Assembly (NCBI RefSeq): GCF_022347765.1 | Contig: NZ_JAKRFZ010000024.1 | Coordinates: forward strand, 1-64,000 | Length of the DNA stretch: 64,000 nucleotides | Direction of reading: 5' to 3' | Source of the DNA: Pseudoalteromonas sp. OOF1S-7 | Lineage (GTDB): Bacteria > Pseudomonadota > Gammaproteobacteria > Enterobacterales > Alteromonadaceae | Shown here: in pieces, positions 26,025 through 35,136 of the stretch | Numbering within the stretch: the first letter of the stretch is position 1 | How the letters are laid out: each line of letters begins with the position of its first letter | The notes under the pieces: generated by a model | Seen by the model: only the letters and a program-made list of their open reading frames with translations | Told to the model about the DNA's origin: nothing | Databases searched by the model: none | Made by a program: the position numbers and the translations under genes

Positions 26025-28214
26025 CTAGCGTTTAGCCGCGCGCCCAGCGGGTTTATTCTTCCCCACCCTGGGCTTGGTATTGGCCTGATTAAACTGACCA
26101 AAGCCACTGTGGCGCGTCAGCGCTTTGCTGCCCGGCTTGCGTCGGGTCGTACTCTTACCTTCATTGCGCCCCGCTTCAGGCACCAGACAATGCGGTCCCC
26201 GACCAATCAGGTTCGCTTTACCCATTTTTTTCAGCGCCTCACGGATCATTGGCCAGCCAGCCGGATCGTGATAACGCAAAATGGCTTTATGCAGACGGCG
26301 TTGTTTGGCCCCCTTAGGGACCGCAACCACTTCTTTGTTATTTTTGATGTTACGCAGCGAATTCATCTCGGTATGATAAATGGTGGTTGCGTTGGCCATC
26401 GGTGACGGATAGAAGTTCTGCACCTGATCCAGCTTAAAGTCATGGGCTTTAAGCCACAGCGCCATATTGACCATGTCCTCATCCGTGGTGCCCGGATGCG
26501 CAGAGATGAAATAAGGGATCAGATACTGCTTTTTACCCGCTTCTTTGGAGTACTTATCAAATAACTCTTTGAATTTGTCGTAGGTACCCATGCCCGGCTT
26601 CATCATCTTAGACAATGGCCCCTGCTCAGTGTGCTCGGGCGCAATCTTTAGATAACCGCCAACATGATGAGTGACCAGCTCTTTGACATAGCGCGGATCT
26701 TCAATGGCCAGATCGTAGCGCACACCAGACGCAATGAGGATTTTTTTCACACCTTCAACATCGCGCGCCTTGCGATATAGCTCTATAGTTGGCGTATGAT
26801 CTGTGTCCATATGCTTACAGATATCCGGATACACACACGACAGACGACGGCAGGTACTCTCTGCTTTTTTACTCTTACAGCGCAGTTTATACATGTTGGC
26901 CGTCGGACCACCCAGGTCTGAAATCACGCCGGTAAATCCGGGCACTTTATCGCGGATCTGTTCAATCTCATCGATGATCGACTGTTCAGAGCGGCTCTGA
27001 ATAATACGCCCTTCGTGCTCTGTGATTGAGCAGAAGCTGCACCCACCAAAACAGCCCCGCATGATGTTCACGGATGTTTTGATCATATCATAGGCCGGAA
27101 TTTTTTCATCGCCATAGCTGGGATGCGGCACTCGCTGATACGGCAAGCCAAAAACTTCGTCCATTTCATCGGTTTCCAGCGGAAAGGCGGGAGGATTGAC
27201 CCATACGCTACGATCGCCATGACGCTGAAACAGCGCTCGCGCACAGCCCGGGTTGGTTTCCTGATGCAAAATCCGTGACGCATGGGCATACAAAGGTTTG
27301 TTTACACTCACCTGCTCGTAAGCCGGCAGCTTCACATAGACCTTTTCCCAGGGTTTCAGTTTTGGCGGTTGTACAACAATGGGCTGGGCCTGGGTTGCAT
27401 CCTGTGCTTGTTCAGCCTGTACAAACTCTGACTTACTACAGCCAACATCGTCGGCTCCGTAAGGATTAGGAATAGGATCAATTTTGCCAATTTTATCGAT
27501 GGCGGTTGAATCGCTACCACGCCATTGTGGTAACGGCTCCTTACGGATCACCGCGGTGCCGCGCACATCCTGGATGGTATCTATTGACTCACCATTGGCG
27601 ATACGGTGTGCTACCTCAACCAACGGGCGTTCGGCATTACCGTAAATCAGTAGATCCGCTTTGGCATCGAAAATAATGCTGCGACGTACCTTTTCCTGCC
27701 AGTAGTCATAATGTGCAATACGACGTAAGCTGGCTTCAATACCACCGATCACCAGTGGCACTTCTTTATAGGCCTCACGGCAGCGCTGGCTGTACACCAC
27801 CACAGCGCGATCCGGACGCTTACCACCCACATTGCCCGGCGTATAGGCATCATCGTGACGAATGCGCTTTTCCGCGGTATAGCGGTTGATCATGGAATCC
27901 ATATTGCCGGCCGTCACGCCGAAAAACAGGTTCGGCTTACCCAGACTCATAAAGGCGTCTTTGCTCGACCAGTCAGGCTGTGCGATGATCCCGACACGAA
28001 ACCCTTGTGCTTCCAGCACCCGGCCTATGACAGCCATACCAAAGCTCGGGTGATCCACATAGGCATCCCCCGTGACTATGATAATGTCGCAGCTATCCCA
28101 GCCCAGCGCATCCATCTCGGCGCGGCTAGTAGGTAGAAATGGCGCAGGACCATAACATTCGGCCCAATACTTGGGATAAGAAAAAAGCGGGCGCTCGGCC
28201 TGTAACGCATTCAT
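26025..28214 (-). CDS. YgiQ-family radical SAM protein
   Basis: A 729-residue cytoplasmic protein. N-terminal B12-binding-like region (WDSCDIIIVTGDAYVDHPSF, the usual YgiQ opening; GRVLEAQGFRVGIIAQPDW). A radical SAM core follows with the cluster motif CxxxCxxC in RGCFGGCSFCSITEHEGR at about residue 387. The DUF3362 C-terminus (KVQNFYPSPM-type region, LHKAILRYHDPAGWP) ends in a basic tail rich in Lys, Arg and Gly, which suggests nucleic-acid contact. The substrate of YgiQ enzymes is not established. The length fits the family. Its ATG follows a weak site and it is likely monocistronic. Confidence 0.92.
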   Translation of the reverse strand: MNALQAERPLFSYPKYWAECYGPAPFLPTSRAEMDALGWDSCDIIIVTGDAYVDHPSFGMAVIGRVLEAQGFRVGIIAQPDWSSKDAFMSLGKPNLFFGVTAGNMDSMINRYTAEKRIRHDDAYTPGNVGGKRPDRAVVVYSQRCREAYKEVPLVIGGIEASLRRIAHYDYWQEKVRRSIIFDAKADLLIYGNAERPLVEVAHRIANGESIDTIQDVRGTAVIRKEPLPQWRGSDSTAIDKIGKIDPIPNPYGADDVGCSKSEFVQAEQAQDATQAQPIVVQPPKLKPWEKVYVKLPAYEQVSVNKPLYAHASRILHQETNPGCARALFQRHGDRSVWVNPPAFPLETDEMDEVFGLPYQRVPHPSYGDEKIPAYDMIKTSVNIMRGCFGGCSFCSITEHEGRIIQSRSEQSIIDEIEQIRDKVPGFTGVISDLGGPTANMYKLRCKSKKAESTCRRLSCVYPDICKHMDTDHTPTIELYRKARDVEGVKKILIASGVRYDLAIEDPRYVKELVTHHVGGYLKIAPEHTEQGPLSKMMKPGMGTYDKFKELFDKYSKEAGKKQYLIPYFISAHPGTTDEDMVNMALWLKAHDFKLDQVQNFYPSPMANATTIYHTEMNSLRNIKNNKEVVAVPKGAKQRRLHKAILRYHDPAGWPMIREALKKMGKANLIGRGPHCLVPEAGRNEGKSTTRRKPGSKALTRHSGFGQFNQANTKPRVGKNKPAGRAAKR

Positions 28215-28277
28215 GATGACGGCTCAATGCTGAAAAAAGAAGCGGATTATACTAAAAAGCACCATGGCTTCCCAGTA

Positions 28278-30482
28278 CTAGCTCTTCAAATACGCCAGTA
28301 AATCGGCCTCAGCCATGGGTTTGGCAAAGAAAAACCCTTGCACTTCATCACATCCCAGAGCTCGCAAAATATCGACTTGCTCCTGAGTCTCGACGCCCTC
28401 AGCAATAGTTTTAAGTCCAAGGTGACGACCTAGCGAAGTCACCAGCTCAGCAATGGCACCAGAGTCTTCGTGGGGGATCCCTTTCACAAAGGCCCGATCA
28501 ATTTTAAGCCTTGCCAGCGGCAGCTTTTGTAAATAACTCAAAGAAGAGAAGCCAGTACCAAAATCGTCGATAGCCACTTCAACACCAAAAGATTTGAGCT
28601 CACTGAGAGTGTGCACCACTGTATTAATCTCATCCATCACCACGCTTTCTGTGACTTCCAGTTCAATTTTTTGTGGCTCAACATCGTGGTCCAGGATGGT
28701 TTGCTTGACCTGCTGGGCGTAATTAGACACCTTAAACTGCGGCACAGACACGTTAACTGCCACGCTGATGTCATGACCCAGCGAGCTTAGTTGCTTTTGC
28801 ATCACACACGCCTGCTCGAGTACCCACTGACCGATTTCCACAATCAGACCGGCATCTTCTGCCAGCGGCACAAATACCGCCGGCGAAATGTAATCGCCTT
28901 TTCCGGTTGGCCACCTTAGCAGAGCCTCACACCCAATTACGGCCTCAGACTGTAAACACAGCTGCGGTTGATACCAGACTTCCAGTTTCCTTTGTTCAAA
29001 ATCTTGCCTGAGCTGGCGGATCAATCCCAGTCGCCATGCCATTTTCTCTTCCAGATCAGAGCTATACCAGTTGAGCGTCTGCCGTGCTTGTTTTGCCTGG
29101 TTCAGAGCAATGTAGGCCAATTTAAGAGTTTCCAGCCCTTGTTGTGAAAAGTCACTTTGACAACACACGCCAATATGAAAATGCATGGTCAGCACATGCT
29201 CTCCGACCTGATAGGGCACAGTCAGCGCATCTAAAAACAGCGTTTCATCAAAACTTTGCTTTGGCAGCAACACACCGAATACATCCGCTCCGATCCGCGA
29301 GAGTAACTCGCCCTGCGGGCATTCCTGCTGCAAGCGCTCTTTGACAGCCAGCAGCAGCAAATTACCCACTTCCTGGCCTAAACCATTATTAATATCTGAA
29401 AACTGCGCAATATCAATCAGGACAAACACCAGCCGATCTTGCTCTGGCTGACAATATTGAGCTATCTGATCGACAAAATTAGCCCGGTTTGGCAACCGGG
29501 TGAGTGCATCTTTATAAGCGACGTCGCGCAATTCATTGATCAACTTAATGTTATCGAGGCCGACACTAACATTGGTCAGAAAGATCTCGGCAAATTGCAT
29601 CTGTGCGGCATTGGGTGGCTCTGCCACTTCAAGATAAATGGCTGCACGGCGATTTTTACCCTGCAACAAAAAGGTCACATCGTGATCGGTTTGCTGATGT
29701 GCATCCATGTCGAAGCAATTCTGCACTTGCATGATCACCCGGCCATTGTCGATCTGCTCCAACCCCTGGCCAATGTGTGTTAAATAGGGCTGTGTACCAC
29801 CAAAAACCAACACCTTTGCATCTTTTTCAATCGCTCCCGCAACCAGGCCATGTGGCTCAGACCCTAAGATCTTGGCCAGCTGATTGACCACAGATAAACC
29901 GAAAGACGGCATATCTGTATGACCTAAAATGGCATGGGACGCTTCCAGAATATTGGTGAGTGCCAGACTTTGTTGTTCGAGCTCGCAGATCTGCTGATAA
30001 GAGCGAATGGCGGTCAGTAAAGAGGTCACCAGCTTACCGCGAGTCAACTCGGTTTTCATTTTGTAGTCATTGATGTCGTATTCACGAATGACCTTTTCTT
30101 CCGGCGCATAACCTGGTTGCCCGGTGCGCAAAATAATCCGCACGGCGTAATTACCAAATTCATCTCGCACTTTCTTAACAACAGACAGGCCCGCGTCGTC
30201 ACTTTCCATCACAACATCGAGCAATAAAATGCAAATTTCGGGATGTTGTGACAAAACTTCTAGCGCTTCTTTGCCTGAATAAGCATGATGAAATTTGAGC
30301 GCACGTCCCCAAAACTCAACCCCGGATAGGGCAAGTTTCGTGACCGAATGGATCTCAGGATCGTCGTCCACAACCAGTACATCCCAATACGCGCTGACCG
30401 TATCTTGTGAGTCATGCGTTGAGTCTTGATCCGCAAACAAAAACTCTTCTTGTTCTGACGCCATCATCAACCTTATGTTCAA
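28278..30482 (-). CDS. Response regulator with DUF3369, degenerate GGDEF and EAL domains
   Basis: A 734-residue cytoplasmic signalling protein. The receiver domain is at about 32-160 (DVLVVDDDPEIHSVTKLAL; phospho-acceptor Asp in ICILLLDVVMESDDAG, about residue 89). A DUF3369 GAF-like sensor segment follows (about 175-325), then a GGDEF domain (DALTRLPNRANFVDQI) whose signature is GADVF instead of GGDEF, so it is probably not a cyclase. The C-terminal EAL domain (about 490-730) keeps GCEALLRW, the Asn in VAVNVS, IDDFGTGFSSLSYL and IAEGVET, so it should hydrolyse c-di-GMP. The partner histidine kinase is not adjacent. The enzyme would lower c-di-GMP when phosphorylated; the direction is inference. 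Confidence 0.92.
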   Translation of the reverse strand: MNIRLMMASEQEEFLFADQDSTHDSQDTVSAYWDVLVVDDDPEIHSVTKLALSGVEFWGRALKFHHAYSGKEALEVLSQHPEICILLLDVVMESDDAGLSVVKKVRDEFGNYAVRIILRTGQPGYAPEEKVIREYDINDYKMKTELTRGKLVTSLLTAIRSYQQICELEQQSLALTNILEASHAILGHTDMPSFGLSVVNQLAKILGSEPHGLVAGAIEKDAKVLVFGGTQPYLTHIGQGLEQIDNGRVIMQVQNCFDMDAHQQTDHDVTFLLQGKNRRAAIYLEVAEPPNAAQMQFAEIFLTNVSVGLDNIKLINELRDVAYKDALTRLPNRANFVDQIAQYCQPEQDRLVFVLIDIAQFSDINNGLGQEVGNLLLLAVKERLQQECPQGELLSRIGADVFGVLLPKQSFDETLFLDALTVPYQVGEHVLTMHFHIGVCCQSDFSQQGLETLKLAYIALNQAKQARQTLNWYSSDLEEKMAWRLGLIRQLRQDFEQRKLEVWYQPQLCLQSEAVIGCEALLRWPTGKGDYISPAVFVPLAEDAGLIVEIGQWVLEQACVMQKQLSSLGHDISVAVNVSVPQFKVSNYAQQVKQTILDHDVEPQKIELEVTESVVMDEINTVVHTLSELKSFGVEVAIDDFGTGFSSLSYLQKLPLARLKIDRAFVKGIPHEDSGAIAELVTSLGRHLGLKTIAEGVETQEQVDILRALGCDEVQGFFFAKPMAEADLLAYLKS

Positions 30483-30648
30483 CTACTTAGTTTCTGCGCA
30501 CACGGCATATTTGCCTATGTGGTATCTTATAAATTATGATAGGTTTTTACTATCAAGATCCATACCCGTTAACACTCAAGTAATATTATAGTCGATGTTC
30601 AACAACTTGTGCTCGTTAACTAAATAATATAGCGGCTCTAAGCAGGTT

Positions 30649-31179
30649 ATGACAGCATCAATTTTTCGGGCTTTTACGTTCAGCATTATTTTGATATTAG
30701 GCCTGATTGTGGTTACCGCACTGCTTCCTTCCGGCTATCAGGCTCAAACTGCACAGCGAGTAGCCAAACAGGACCTGCAGCGTGTACAAAAGTATTTAAA
30801 CGCCGAACATTGGCAAGCGTTGTTGACGCCACATCCGGATCTGCAGCTCTCTTTTCTGACTCAGGCACAACAAGTGGGTGGTTATGGCGAATTGGTTCAC
30901 CCCTGGGGATTGGCTGAGGTGACAGTACTGAACCTTGAGCAACAGCGCGTGACAATACAATTAAGGTTCAATACCGAGCATATCGCACATATCGAGCTAC
31001 TGCTGCAACCCCAGGCGGATGCATTAATGATTCAGCTTAGCGCCAGAGGTGAGAACCACACCCCTTTTGTAGGCGGACTGTATGCCCGCTTTGCGGCCTA
31101 CTATATCGAACAGCAACTAAAAATGATGATGAACCAGCTGATCAGCCAGTTAAAATTACACACACAAGGACAGGTATGA
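30649..31179 (+). CDS. Membrane-anchored protein of unknown function
   Basis: A 176-residue protein with one N-terminal hydrophobic segment (FTFSIILILGLIVVTALLPS, about 10-29) that may be an uncleaved anchor or a signal peptide. The rest is an alpha+beta domain (VTVLNLEQQRVTIQLRFNTE, IELLLQPQADALMIQLSARG) and a C-terminal amphipathic helix. The family is not recognised. Its last four bases overlap the start of the TIGR03899 gene (ATGA), so the two form one operon and may act together. Divergent from the EAL response regulator gene. Confidence 0.72.
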   Translation: MTASIFRAFTFSIILILGLIVVTALLPSGYQAQTAQRVAKQDLQRVQKYLNAEHWQALLTPHPDLQLSFLTQAQQVGGYGELVHPWGLAEVTVLNLEQQRVTIQLRFNTEHIAHIELLLQPQADALMIQLSARGENHTPFVGGLYARFAAYYIEQQLKMMMNQLISQLKLHTQGQV

Positions 31180-32057
31180 CAATAAAAAATGCTCAGGCAC
31201 GCTCCAGCTTAGCACTTCTTATCGAAGAGAAACTGGGCTATGCGATGATCAAACAACCCAAGGCCGCCATTCAGTCTGAAGATCGGCGTTTTGCGCAAAC
31301 ACCTCACCCCAGCCAGAATCAATTCATTGTACGCAGCGAACATGGGGTATTGAAAAGAGCGCTAAAACGCAGCCAGTTACAACGTATTGCCCAGCAGCGC
31401 AATATCGAATCTATTATGGGGATGTCACTGACTTTATGCCCCGATGTCACCAGTCGGGGACGGCCGGATCCTGATTGGCTGGAGCACTTTATTGCCCTGG
31501 CCGAAGACATCGCGAACAGTGCCATGCAGAAACTCTGGGCCAAAATTCTGGTTGGCGAGTCGATAGCGCCAGGCACCTTCTCAATCAAAAGCCTGCAAAC
31601 CCTGAAACAAATGACACAAAAAGAAGCTGATGCGCTGCAGCGCTGCGCCTCATTATGTGGCTACCTGGAAAAAGAGGACAGCTATCTCATTTTGCTGGGA
31701 TTTTATAAAAAGCCATCGCTGTTCGATTTGCTCAGGAAAGGGGCTAAGGAATCACTGAACCTGGCTCAGGCCGGGCTCAGCTTTCCACATATTCTAACGC
31801 TGATGGATATTAATCTAATCTATCGCCAGGAGATTGAATCTGCCAACCTGCAGAAAGGTCAGTCACTAACATTGGCCTATCAGGGCAAACATCTGTCAAT
31901 CGAAGCCAACAGCAACGATCTGGTACTGAGCTATTACAAGCTGACACAAACCGGCGATGAGCTGAAAAAACTGATTAATACGCCTGTGAATAAGACCTAC
32001 AGACAATTATTAGGAAAAGCGCTCGAAGAAGAATTTACCCTGGCCTGGGAATCTTAA
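31176..32057 (+). CDS. TIGR03899 family protein
   Basis: A 293-residue soluble protein matching the uncharacterised TIGR03899 family, found mostly in marine gammaproteobacteria. Typical segments: RGRPDPDWLEHFIALAEDIA, LWAKILVGESIAPGTFSIKS and LQTLKQMTQKEADALQRCAS, a pattern also seen in DUF2806-like proteins. No signal peptide or catalytic motif. Overlaps the upstream membrane-anchored gene by four bases (ATGA), which implies coupled translation. Function unknown; convergent with the downstream outer-membrane protein gene. Confidence 0.85.
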   Translation: MTIKNAQARSSLALLIEEKLGYAMIKQPKAAIQSEDRRFAQTPHPSQNQFIVRSEHGVLKRALKRSQLQRIAQQRNIESIMGMSLTLCPDVTSRGRPDPDWLEHFIALAEDIANSAMQKLWAKILVGESIAPGTFSIKSLQTLKQMTQKEADALQRCASLCGYLEKEDSYLILLGFYKKPSLFDLLRKGAKESLNLAQAGLSFPHILTLMDINLIYRQEIESANLQKGQSLTLAYQGKHLSIEANSNDLVLSYYKLTQTGDELKKLINTPVNKTYRQLLGKALEEEFTLAWES

Positions 32058-32062
32058 GGCAA

Positions 32063-32097
32063 GGAATGCAGCAAAGCACCAAGCTGTGTTGCATTCC
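32063..32097. terminator. Hairpin between convergent genes
   Basis: GGAATGCAGCA / TGTTGCATTCC forms an 11-bp stem with one mismatch and a 13-base loop, between the stop codons of the TIGR03899 gene and the convergent outer-membrane protein gene. No U-run follows, so it may need Rho or protect 3' ends. Confidence 0.5.
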
Positions 32098-32112
32098 TGC
32101 TATACGGCGTGA

Positions 32113-32874
32113 TTAGAAATGAACCTGTACGCCGGCAAATGGACCCGATGCATCTAAGTCTGTGGTGATATCATCGACATCATCCAGCTCAACCACCATA
32201 GAACGATAACCCGCACGCACAGCCACATCCACTGCCATGTTATCGATAAACTCCCAGGCAACCCCAATCTGGAAGTCCTGGATTTTACTATCATCAATGG
32301 CCAGCAAGCTGCCTTCAGCAAACACACTCAGACCCGTCAGTGGTAAACCCACTTCCCCTCTGAGGTAACCCAGCGGAATAAAGCCTGAGAAATCGACGGT
32401 CTCAGTGGTTGTTTCACCATTGGCAAAACCGGTCACGCTGATATCGCCATCAAAGTGTTTCGCATTCAGACCGAAGTCAAACGAGACTAAGTCGTTGTCG
32501 AACAGCTCATAATACAGGATGTAATCCACGTGATTCAGATCGCCTACCGTATTAACAGTACCACCCACGGTGAAGCTTTTGTCACCGAAGTCGAAGGTTT
32601 CATTCAACACCGCTGAACCTTCCAGTTTTAATTCGGTATATCTAAGCTTCACATTAGGCACTAAAGGTACCGGGTGTTCGAGCGCTGCATAGAAACTCGA
32701 GAAATTTTTATCAGCGAAGTCAAAGTCTTGCTGATTACCCTTGTTGGCAAAGCTACCTTCTGGCTCTGCACCCCATGCCTCACCACCCAGATACAAACCT
32801 AACAGGGTGTCTGCTTGTGCTGCAGGTGCGAGGCAGGCCAGAGATAACGCTGCCGCTAAACAGTACTTTTTCAT
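32113..32874 (-). CDS. TIGR04219 family outer membrane beta-barrel protein
   Basis: A 253-residue protein with a signal peptide (MKKYCLAAALSLACLAPAAQA) followed by GLYLGGEAWGAEPEGSF, the start typical of TIGR04219 proteins. Alternating hydrophobic strands (VKLRYTELKLEGSAVL, HVDYILYYELFDNDLVSFDF, LSVFAEGSLLAIDD) and a terminal aromatic residue (GVQVHF) fit an outer-membrane barrel. Asp-rich loops are present. Function unknown. It is the last gene of a tight minus-strand run after the DUF2333 gene (4 bases apart), with the copper chaperone gene upstream. Confidence 0.88.
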   Translation of the reverse strand: MKKYCLAAALSLACLAPAAQADTLLGLYLGGEAWGAEPEGSFANKGNQQDFDFADKNFSSFYAALEHPVPLVPNVKLRYTELKLEGSAVLNETFDFGDKSFTVGGTVNTVGDLNHVDYILYYELFDNDLVSFDFGLNAKHFDGDISVTGFANGETTTETVDFSGFIPLGYLRGEVGLPLTGLSVFAEGSLLAIDDSKIQDFQIGVAWEFIDNMAVDVAVRAGYRSMVVELDDVDDITTDLDASGPFAGVQVHF

Positions 32875-32878
32875 TTAT

Positions 32879-33880
32879 TTATCCTTGCGCTAAAAGTTCA
32901 CTGAGTTCAATAAGAGCCGCATTGGCCCGGGAAATATAGTTCGCCATCACCAGTGAGTGATTGGCTACCAATCCAAAACCACTACCATTTAAAATCATCG
33001 GGCTCCACACCGTTTCTTGTGTGGCTTCAAGCTCACGGATGATTTGTTGCAGGCTCACTTTTGCGTTTTTCTTTTCGAGCACATCCGCAAAATCGTATTC
33101 TACTGCCCTTAAAAAGTGTAGCAGGGCCCAGGTGGCACCACGAGATTCATAAAATACATCATCTATCTTCCACCATGACGTTTTCACTTCATGATGATTC
33201 GCTGCATAGGTTGCCTGATTCGCCGCACTGTCGCCCGCCAGATCCGTATTCAGTCTGTCCTGACCTACACTGGCACTCAGTCGTTGACTTAAACTGCCCA
33301 GGCGCTTTTCCGCCTCTTTTAGCCAGCCCCTCAAGTTATCTGCACGCGCATAAAACTGACTGCCCTGATCGGCAGGGTTAGATATTTGCTGCAGATAATC
33401 GTTTAGGTGGGCAATACCGGTGCGGTACTCCCCTTCGGCACTGGGCCATAACCAAGCCGTAGAGCTGATATTAAATTGTGGCTGGGCTTTTTTCAGGCTG
33501 GGGTGCTCCGTAGATTGCGATTGAGAGCGACTAAAATCTTTACGCATAGACAAGGCCATATCACGCACCATTTCCAGCGCGCCATATTCCCAGGCAGGCA
33601 TATTGTCCATCATCACACTAGGGGGCAATACGTCATTAGACAAATAGCCGCCCGGCTTATCGAGTAAAGTTTGTGATACCCGGATCAGGGCATGAGTCGT
33701 GACATATCCTGTCACTAGCTCAGTTTTCGACTGCTCGGCGTGGCTCTTCGCGCTGCCGACTACATCGAATTGTTCGGGCTCTGCGCTCCAGTAAATTGCC
33801 AGGCCATACCCCAAGAGCAATGCCACGACCAGCCCTGCCCAGAGCTTACCCATGTGATTGTGTGTGTTGTGATCCATCAA
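32879..33880 (-). CDS. DUF2333 family inner-membrane protein
   Basis: A 333-residue protein with one N-terminal membrane helix (LWAGLVVALLLGYGLAIYWS, about 13-32) and a large, mostly helical periplasmic domain. Family-typical stretches: KTELVTGYVTTHALIRVSQT, GGYLSNDVLPPSVMMDNMPA, WEYGALEMVRDMALSMRKDF and YESRGATWALLHFLRAVEYD. DUF2333 has no known function. It lies 5 bases after the copper chaperone gene and 4 bases before the TIGR04219 gene, so the three are probably one transcript. A role in envelope upkeep is a guess. Confidence 0.88.
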   Translation of the reverse strand: MMDHNTHNHMGKLWAGLVVALLLGYGLAIYWSAEPEQFDVVGSAKSHAEQSKTELVTGYVTTHALIRVSQTLLDKPGGYLSNDVLPPSVMMDNMPAWEYGALEMVRDMALSMRKDFSRSQSQSTEHPSLKKAQPQFNISSTAWLWPSAEGEYRTGIAHLNDYLQQISNPADQGSQFYARADNLRGWLKEAEKRLGSLSQRLSASVGQDRLNTDLAGDSAANQATYAANHHEVKTSWWKIDDVFYESRGATWALLHFLRAVEYDFADVLEKKNAKVSLQQIIRELEATQETVWSPMILNGSGFGLVANHSLVMANYISRANAALIELSELLAQG

Positions 33881-33885
33881 TACTC

Positions 33886-34398
33886 CTAGTGATGCTGATG
33901 TCCATTTTTCGCGTTATGCATCTGCGCTTTAAGTGACACCACTTCAATCAAACCATAGATGCGATTGCCATCAGCAAAATATAGTGTAAGTTTACGATTT
34001 TCGCCTACTTTTAATGGCTTTGTCGGCTCAAAGGCCATCAGATGATAGCCACCCGGTTTAAACTCAACCTGACTGTGCGGTGCAATTTCAAGCTTATCTA
34101 TCTTTTGCATGCGCATCATGCCGTCAACATGTGTGTGTTCGTGAACTTCAACTCGCCCAAGCCCTTCTATCTCAGCTTTGAGCAACGTCACTGCCTGTTG
34201 GCTGGTATTGGCCAATGTAAAGTATCCGGCAGTTGAACTGGCCGCAGGCAAAAAGTCACGCAGCGTGGCACGCGTCAGTTGCAGTGCGTTCTGTTCGACG
34301 TGAGTGTGGTGATGAGATTCTCCATCCGAGTGGCCCGGATGTGCCTGTGACATCCAAGGCAATGAACACAGCATAAAGAAGGCTAAATTTTTGATCAT
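33886..34398 (-). CDS. Periplasmic copper chaperone PCu(A)C
   Basis: A 170-residue exported protein (signal peptide MIKNLAFFMLCSLPWMSQA) of the PCu(A)C/DUF461 family, which carries Cu(I) in the periplasm, often to cytochrome oxidase Cu(A). The binding motif is present: VEVHEHTHVDGMMRMQKID and, about 21 residues later, GGYHLMAFEP. Both ends carry extra histidines (SDGESHHHTHVE and KNGHQHH) that could bind copper or zinc. The copper-related Sco and oxidase genes are not near. It leads the operon with the DUF2333 and TIGR04219 genes. A perfect inverted repeat lies 18 bases upstream. Confidence 0.9.
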   Translation of the reverse strand: MIKNLAFFMLCSLPWMSQAHPGHSDGESHHHTHVEQNALQLTRATLRDFLPAASSTAGYFTLANTSQQAVTLLKAEIEGLGRVEVHEHTHVDGMMRMQKIDKLEIAPHSQVEFKPGGYHLMAFEPTKPLKVGENRKLTLYFADGNRIYGLIEVVSLKAQMHNAKNGHQHH

Positions 34399-34415
34399 AA
34401 GCGCTTTCCTTGTTA

Positions 34416-34437
34416 GGTATAGTCTTTTTACTATACC
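34416..34437. promoter_or_regulatory. Inverted repeat upstream of the copper chaperone gene
   Basis: GGTATAGT-CTTTTT-ACTATACC is a perfect inverted repeat with 8-bp arms, 18 bases before the chaperone start. It could be an operator (metal-responsive control would fit) or a 5' hairpin. It does not match the Fur or CueR consensus I know. Confidence 0.5.
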
Positions 34438-34537
34438 ACATTGCCCCTAGTTTAACGCGCTTTCATCACCATTTCTTTACAGCCATCCAAAGCACGTAAA
34501 AGCGCTTCAATCAATACAGTGACACCCGCCAGGCGCA

Positions 34538-34861
34538 TTAACATACCGCCTGCTTATCGCTTACCAACCACCCGATTGCAACCAGGAACAATAACGGAAT
34601 GGCAATCAATACCGAGTTAAATAGCAATGCTAACACTAGCCCAATGAGCACAACTAATATCACGCCAAGCAACCCTATGCTCAGCAATGCAAGTAAGGCA
34701 AAAACGGCTATCATAGCCACAAACAGACTCAGCATTTCGATCCCAACCCAGCTTACATCCAGGACAACCTCAGGGACACTGAACCAGGCCAGTGGCGATG
34801 ATACCCAGGATAACGCTGATAGTACCACTAAGCCCATCAGTAAGATAAATGCCGCTTTCAT
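34538..34861 (-). CDS. Small membrane protein of the psp operon
   Basis: A 107-residue, very hydrophobic protein rich in Leu, Val, Ile and Ala with three or four membrane segments (FILLMGLVVLSALSWVSSP, MLSLFVAMIAVFALLALLSI, GLLGVILVVLIGLVLALLFN, VLIAIPLLFLVAIGWL). Family not recognised; it may play the part PspB, PspG or similar membrane partners have elsewhere. It starts 9 bases after the PspC-domain gene stop, so it is the third gene of the sigma-54 psp operon. No terminator is visible after it. Confidence 0.72.
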   Translation of the reverse strand: MKAAFILLMGLVVLSALSWVSSPLAWFSVPEVVLDVSWVGIEMLSLFVAMIAVFALLALLSIGLLGVILVVLIGLVLALLFNSVLIAIPLLFLVAIGWLVSDKQAVC

Positions 34862-34870
34862 ATTGCCTCC

Positions 34871-35077
34871 CTAGGTGCGCTCCGAGAGCACAATCCAGGC
34901 GATAAAGTACGCCATCAATACCAATACTGGTGCTTTGAGTGCCAGTAAGACGGTGATCACACGGACCAGCCAGGTTGGCATATCCAGTCTGTTTGCCACA
35001 TTAACACACACCCCAGCCACTTTTTTGCGGGGTTGCTGCGGGCGTGTCGTACTGTAATAAGTATCATGTTCTGTCAT
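34871..35077 (-). CDS. PspC-domain membrane protein
   Basis: A 68-residue protein with a PspC domain: KKVAGVCVNVANRLDMPTWL followed by a membrane helix (VRVITVLLALKAPVLVLMAY). Enteric PspC is longer (about 119 residues); here the C-terminal periplasmic part is absent, leaving the membrane-sensor core. PspC helps sense membrane stress and recruits PspA. ATG at 35077 has GAGGAG 7 bases upstream and is preferred to GTG at 35092. It is 59 bases downstream of pspA in the same operon. Confidence 0.83.
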   Translation of the reverse strand: MTEHDTYYSTTRPQQPRKKVAGVCVNVANRLDMPTWLVRVITVLLALKAPVLVLMAYFIAWIVLSERT

Positions 35078-35136
35078 CAGATCTCTCCTCACTTTGACTA
35101 CCTTCCAAGGCCCCTGGGCACCGACATTGCCAGCAC

